DNA of 64,000 nt. Origin: JANQRV01 sp964533785 (lineage in GTDB: Bacteria; Bacteroidota; Bacteroidia; Chitinophagales; Saprospiraceae). This document shows positions 62,492-64,000 of this stretch, in pieces. The notes beneath the pieces were generated by a model that worked only from the letters and a program-made list of their open reading frames with translations, was not told the origin of the DNA and did no database searches. Each line of letters starts with the position of its first letter. Within the stretch, counting starts at the first letter, position 1. The DNA is taken from assembly GCA_964533785.1 (NCBI GenBank), contig CAZHNG010000001.1, positions 28,629 to 92,628 on the forward strand, read 5' to 3'. The position numbers and the translations under genes were made by a program.

Positions 62492-63766
62492 ATGTGTGAA
62501 CCAGTTCTAAAAAAGCAATGGAAGCGTCGCGCCTTTTTAAAAGGCAGCAGTTTGGCAGCTTTTTCTTTTTCGTTAGGAGGAATTCCCGCTTTTTTGCCAG
62601 AAGTAGCCAGGAACATTCAGGCTAAACAACCTTTTATACGCCGAAAAACGCTGGTATGTATTTTCCAGCGTGGCGCCATGGACGGGATAATGGCCGTACA
62701 ACCAATCGATGATCCGTTTTTGGCCAAGTTACGCCCCGACCTCACCCATTCAGCCGCAAAAAGTGCGGGTGATAATCAACTCCTCGTACTCAATGACCAG
62801 TTCGGATTACACCCCAGCCTAAGTGCACTTTATCCTCTTTTTCAGGAAAAAAGACTGGCAATCGTTCACGGGGTAGGATCTCCAGAAGTCAACCGTTCTC
62901 ATTTTGATGCGCAAGACTTCATGGAAAGCGGCACACCAGGTATAAAAGGTACCACTACGGGCTGGCTTAACCGCGCCATTGGATTAATGGGACACGAAGC
63001 CACCCCATTCCGTGCCGTTTCGATTACACCCGCAATGCCACGAAGCCTATACGGAAAAAATGGTGCCTTGGCAGTTGAGGATCTGTCTGATCTTTCTTTA
63101 AAGTCAGATCAATCCGGAAAAGCCGTTAATACTTTCAGCCATCTTTACGAACAATCAGAGGATATTTTATTAAAGAAAGCAAGCCGAACAAGTCTGGAAG
63201 CCCTACGGTTATTGGAAGAAAAAAATATTCAACAATATAAACCAGCACCAAGGGTTGAATATCCCAATTCCACGCTAGGACACAGTCTTCGTCAAATCGC
63301 ACAGTTGATTAAAGCCGGTTTAGGGTTGGAAGTCGCATTTGCCGAATCCAATGGCTGGGATACCCACTCCCGGCAGGGTGGTAAGTTTGGAACATTTAAT
63401 GTGCAGGCTTTGAATCTTGGGAAAGCTATTGCTGCTTTTTGGGAAGACCTGGGTACTTTTCAGGATGATGTCGTAGTGATGACTATGACCGAATTTGGCA
63501 GAACCGTTCACCAGAATGGTTCATTCGGAACGGATCATGGACGGGGTTCTTGTCAATTTATTTTGGGAAATGCAATTGCCGGAGGCGAAATCTACGGAGA
63601 AGTGCCGGTCCTTGCTCCCGAAAACCTTGAAGATGGCAGGGATCTGCCGGTTACTACTGATTTTCGTTCCGTTTTTATGGGAACGGTGCAGGGACATTTG
63701 GGAATTAGCCAGCAAAAGGTTGTTTTTCCGGGATGGGATGGGGAAGCTTTGGAGGTTTTTAAATAA
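62492..63766 (+). CDS. DUF1501 domain-containing protein, Tat signal
   Basis: A 424-residue sulfatase-like protein with a Tat-type signal (KRRAFLKGSSLAAFSFSLGG). DUF1501 landmarks: RRKTLVCIFQRGAMDGIMAV, LNDQFGLHPSLSALYPLF, VHGVGSPEVNRSHFDAQDFM, ESNGWDTHSRQGG and MTEFGRTVHQNGSFGTDHGR. The fold is that of alkaline-phosphatase-like enzymes, but the metal-binding set is only partly kept. It works with the DUF1800 partner encoded just upstream, probably in the periplasm. A dispersed repeat copy begins right after its stop. Confidence 0.92.
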   Translation: MCEPVLKKQWKRRAFLKGSSLAAFSFSLGGIPAFLPEVARNIQAKQPFIRRKTLVCIFQRGAMDGIMAVQPIDDPFLAKLRPDLTHSAAKSAGDNQLLVLNDQFGLHPSLSALYPLFQEKRLAIVHGVGSPEVNRSHFDAQDFMESGTPGIKGTTTGWLNRAIGLMGHEATPFRAVSITPAMPRSLYGKNGALAVEDLSDLSLKSDQSGKAVNTFSHLYEQSEDILLKKASRTSLEALRLLEEKNIQQYKPAPRVEYPNSTLGHSLRQIAQLIKAGLGLEVAFAESNGWDTHSRQGGKFGTFNVQALNLGKAIAAFWEDLGTFQDDVVVMTMTEFGRTVHQNGSFGTDHGRGSCQFILGNAIAGGEIYGEVPVLAPENLEDGRDLPVTTDFRSVFMGTVQGHLGISQQKVVFPGWDGEALEVFK

Positions 63767-63769
63767 TAG

Positions 63770-63906
63770 ACTTGTCTAGATGTACTGCCGGGTAAACTTG
63801 GGATCAAAGGCTTTTACTCACCGCTGAAGAACCGCTAAGAAAAGAGAACTTAGCCTTCTTTGTGGTGATTGAAGTTGCCCCAAGTTTAGAGATCAATACA
63901 GCCAGT
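63770..63906. repeat. dispersed repeat copy
   Basis: TAGACTTGTCTAGATGTACTG is followed by GGTAAACTTGGGATC, AAAGGCTTTTACTCACCGC, then GAACCGCTAAGAAAAGAGAA and GTGGTGATTGAAGTTGCCC. This is the same order as in the tandem array at 1142-1440, so it is a single diverged unit of that family. The final 94 bp of the window hold no recognisable gene. Confidence 0.75.
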
Positions 63907-64000
63907 AGTTCCCGCCAGAAGTTAATGTCATTTTTGGGTTGGGTATTTTTCGAAAGGCAACGAGGAAGTGGGATAAAGGGACCCACATCCGAGTTTGAAA

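Overview
The window comes from a Bacteroidota chromosome, most likely class Saprospiria (Lewinella- or Phaeodactylibacter-like). The pointers are: an Alternative Complex III plus caa3-type oxidase operon; a 2894-residue protein with a type IX secretion (T9SS) tail; TAnnTTTG-type promoters without obvious Shine-Dalgarno sites; SSS-DUF4434-AGE sugar genes; a MORN-caspase; and effector-associated domain (EAD11-like) proteins of the kind expanded in Saprospiria. The genus is inferred. A 100-N scaffold gap sits inside a tandem repeat at 1042-1141.

Layout. 51-9510: a sugar or sugar-acid module with two SDR dehydrogenases, an RraA-family aldolase, a lipoprotein FAD oxidoreductase, a sodium:solute symporter, a DUF4434 glycosidase-like protein and an AGE-family epimerase. 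9766-13984: a minus-strand group of an S9 peptidase fused to an FGE-sulfatase-like domain, a BNR/WD40-like propeller gene broken by a frameshift, and a MoaD/ThiS-like protein ending in Gly-Gly. 14167-16167: an AT-rich island of small unknown genes, two of them with EAD11-like domains. 16788-17097: a tRNA-Arg(UCU) gene split in its anticodon by a 236-nt group I intron. 17193-18475: ung and a DUF423 membrane protein.

18611-36050: one long minus-strand respiratory operon, actABCDEF followed by oxidase subunits II and I, heme O synthase, two subunit-III proteins, subunit IV, an Sco-like protein, a DUF420 protein and a small CPMC membrane protein. ACIII oxidises menaquinol and passes electrons through its c hemes to the caa3 oxidase, which reduces oxygen. 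Oxidase subunit II carries an OmpA-type peptidoglycan-binding domain at its C-terminus, and the DUF420 protein has an EF-hand-like loop. A promoter candidate lies in front of actA.

36237-48448: thyA, a UbiD-family decarboxylase, a gene-poor kilobase with decayed coding sequence, a DUF6263-like secreted protein, a large VPS10/sortilin-like BNR protein, and a two-gene unit of a MORN-repeat caspase followed by an AAA-ATPase/PD-(D/E)XK protein. 48449-57133: the giant HYR/PKD surface protein. 57353-63766: a Tat-exported molybdenum hydroxylase with its 2Fe-2S subunit, and a DUF1800-DUF1501 pair.

A degenerate palindromic intergenic repeat (TCACCGCAAAG...GCGGTGA) recurs across the window at about 924-1440, 6139, 7171, 44094 and 63770. 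The observations most worth following are the tRNA intron, the CoxII-OmpA fusion, the EAD11-like island and the caspase-AAA/nuclease pair.
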